Shown here one piece after another: positions 5,345-5,399 of a stretch of DNA of 5,399 bases. The notes beneath the pieces were generated by a model. That model did not search any database. It was not told the origin of the DNA and worked only from the letters and a program-made list of their open reading frames with translations. This stretch comes from an uncultured Prevotellaceae bacterium. Its GTDB lineage: Bacteria; Bacteroidota; Bacteroidia; Bacteroidales; Bacteroidaceae. The stretch covers positions 1-5,399 of the forward strand of contig CAJKQZ010000166.1 of NCBI GenBank assembly GCA_905202115.1. Direction: 5' to 3'. Position 1 is the stretch's first letter. Every line of letters begins with the position of its first letter. The translations under genes and the position numbers were made by a program.

Positions 5345-5399
5345 GGTTTTGCAGACAAAAACGGTCAACGGCCAAGCACTTGAAAATCAGCAGGTGTAT
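5345..5399 (-). repeat. Composite intergenic repeat, copy 3 (inverted, cut by window end)
   Basis: Read on the minus strand this segment matches positions 50-104 at 49 of 55 bases without gaps, including the core TGACCGTTTTTGTCTG (complement 5352-5367) and the palindrome CAAGTGCTTG (complement 5373-5382). The hairpin part should lie beyond the window, at about 5407-5448 if the spacing holds. It points towards the ferritin gene, as copies 1 and 2 point towards the genes downstream of them. Confidence 0.85.

Noticed and set aside
5035..5358. N-terminal extension of ferritin
   Set aside because: It reads through the -7 box and leader. Ferritins of this family begin at MISEKL, and the extension has no ferritin-like sequence.
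1..5399. The inverted end copies taken as the termini of a composite transposon
   Set aside because: No transposase or integrase is present, the third copy is internal, and the copies at the ends are cut by the window edges. The genes between are ordinary core functions.

Overview
The window looks like a piece of a Bacteroidota chromosome, most likely Prevotellaceae. The reasons are the FtnA-type ferritin, which reads like Bacteroides/Prevotella ferritins, the lack of clear Shine-Dalgarno sequences before the starts, a perfect Bacteroidota -7 promoter box (TATCTTTG) before the ferritin gene, and frequent ATA isoleucine codons in otherwise GC-balanced genes. The genus is an inference.

Layout. 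Positions 1-270 are intergenic: a hairpin-headed repeat (copy 1), then the presumed promoter of a two-component operon. Positions 271-2726 hold a PhoB-like response regulator and a PhoR-like membrane histidine kinase, overlapping by one base (TAATG). Positions 2727-3231 are a 505-bp intergenic region with an A8-TA-T8 palindrome, repeat copy 2 headed by a perfect 42-bp palindrome, two further possible hairpins and a short direct repeat. Positions 3232-4497 encode an NRAMP/MntH-type Mn2+/Fe2+ importer. A hairpin at 4502-4528 ends the convergent ferritin transcript. Positions 5034-4552 (minus strand) encode the ferritin FtnA. Positions 5035-5399 are the ferritin upstream region, with a good promoter box and, at the window edge, repeat copy 3 in inverted orientation.

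How the genes relate. NRAMP (metal import) and ferritin (iron storage) are convergent neighbours and form a metal-homeostasis pair. The two-component system beside them has an extracytoplasmic sensor typical of PhoR-type kinases. Nothing in the sequence proves that it controls the metal genes.

The least ordinary feature is the repeat. Three copies of one composite element (long AT-rich hairpin, T6 run, then about 60 bp ending in the invariant core TGACCGTTTTTGTCTG) lie in all three intergenic spaces that precede a transcription unit, each in the same orientation as the gene downstream. It is too well conserved beyond the hairpin to be only a terminator, and I do not recognise it as a named family.
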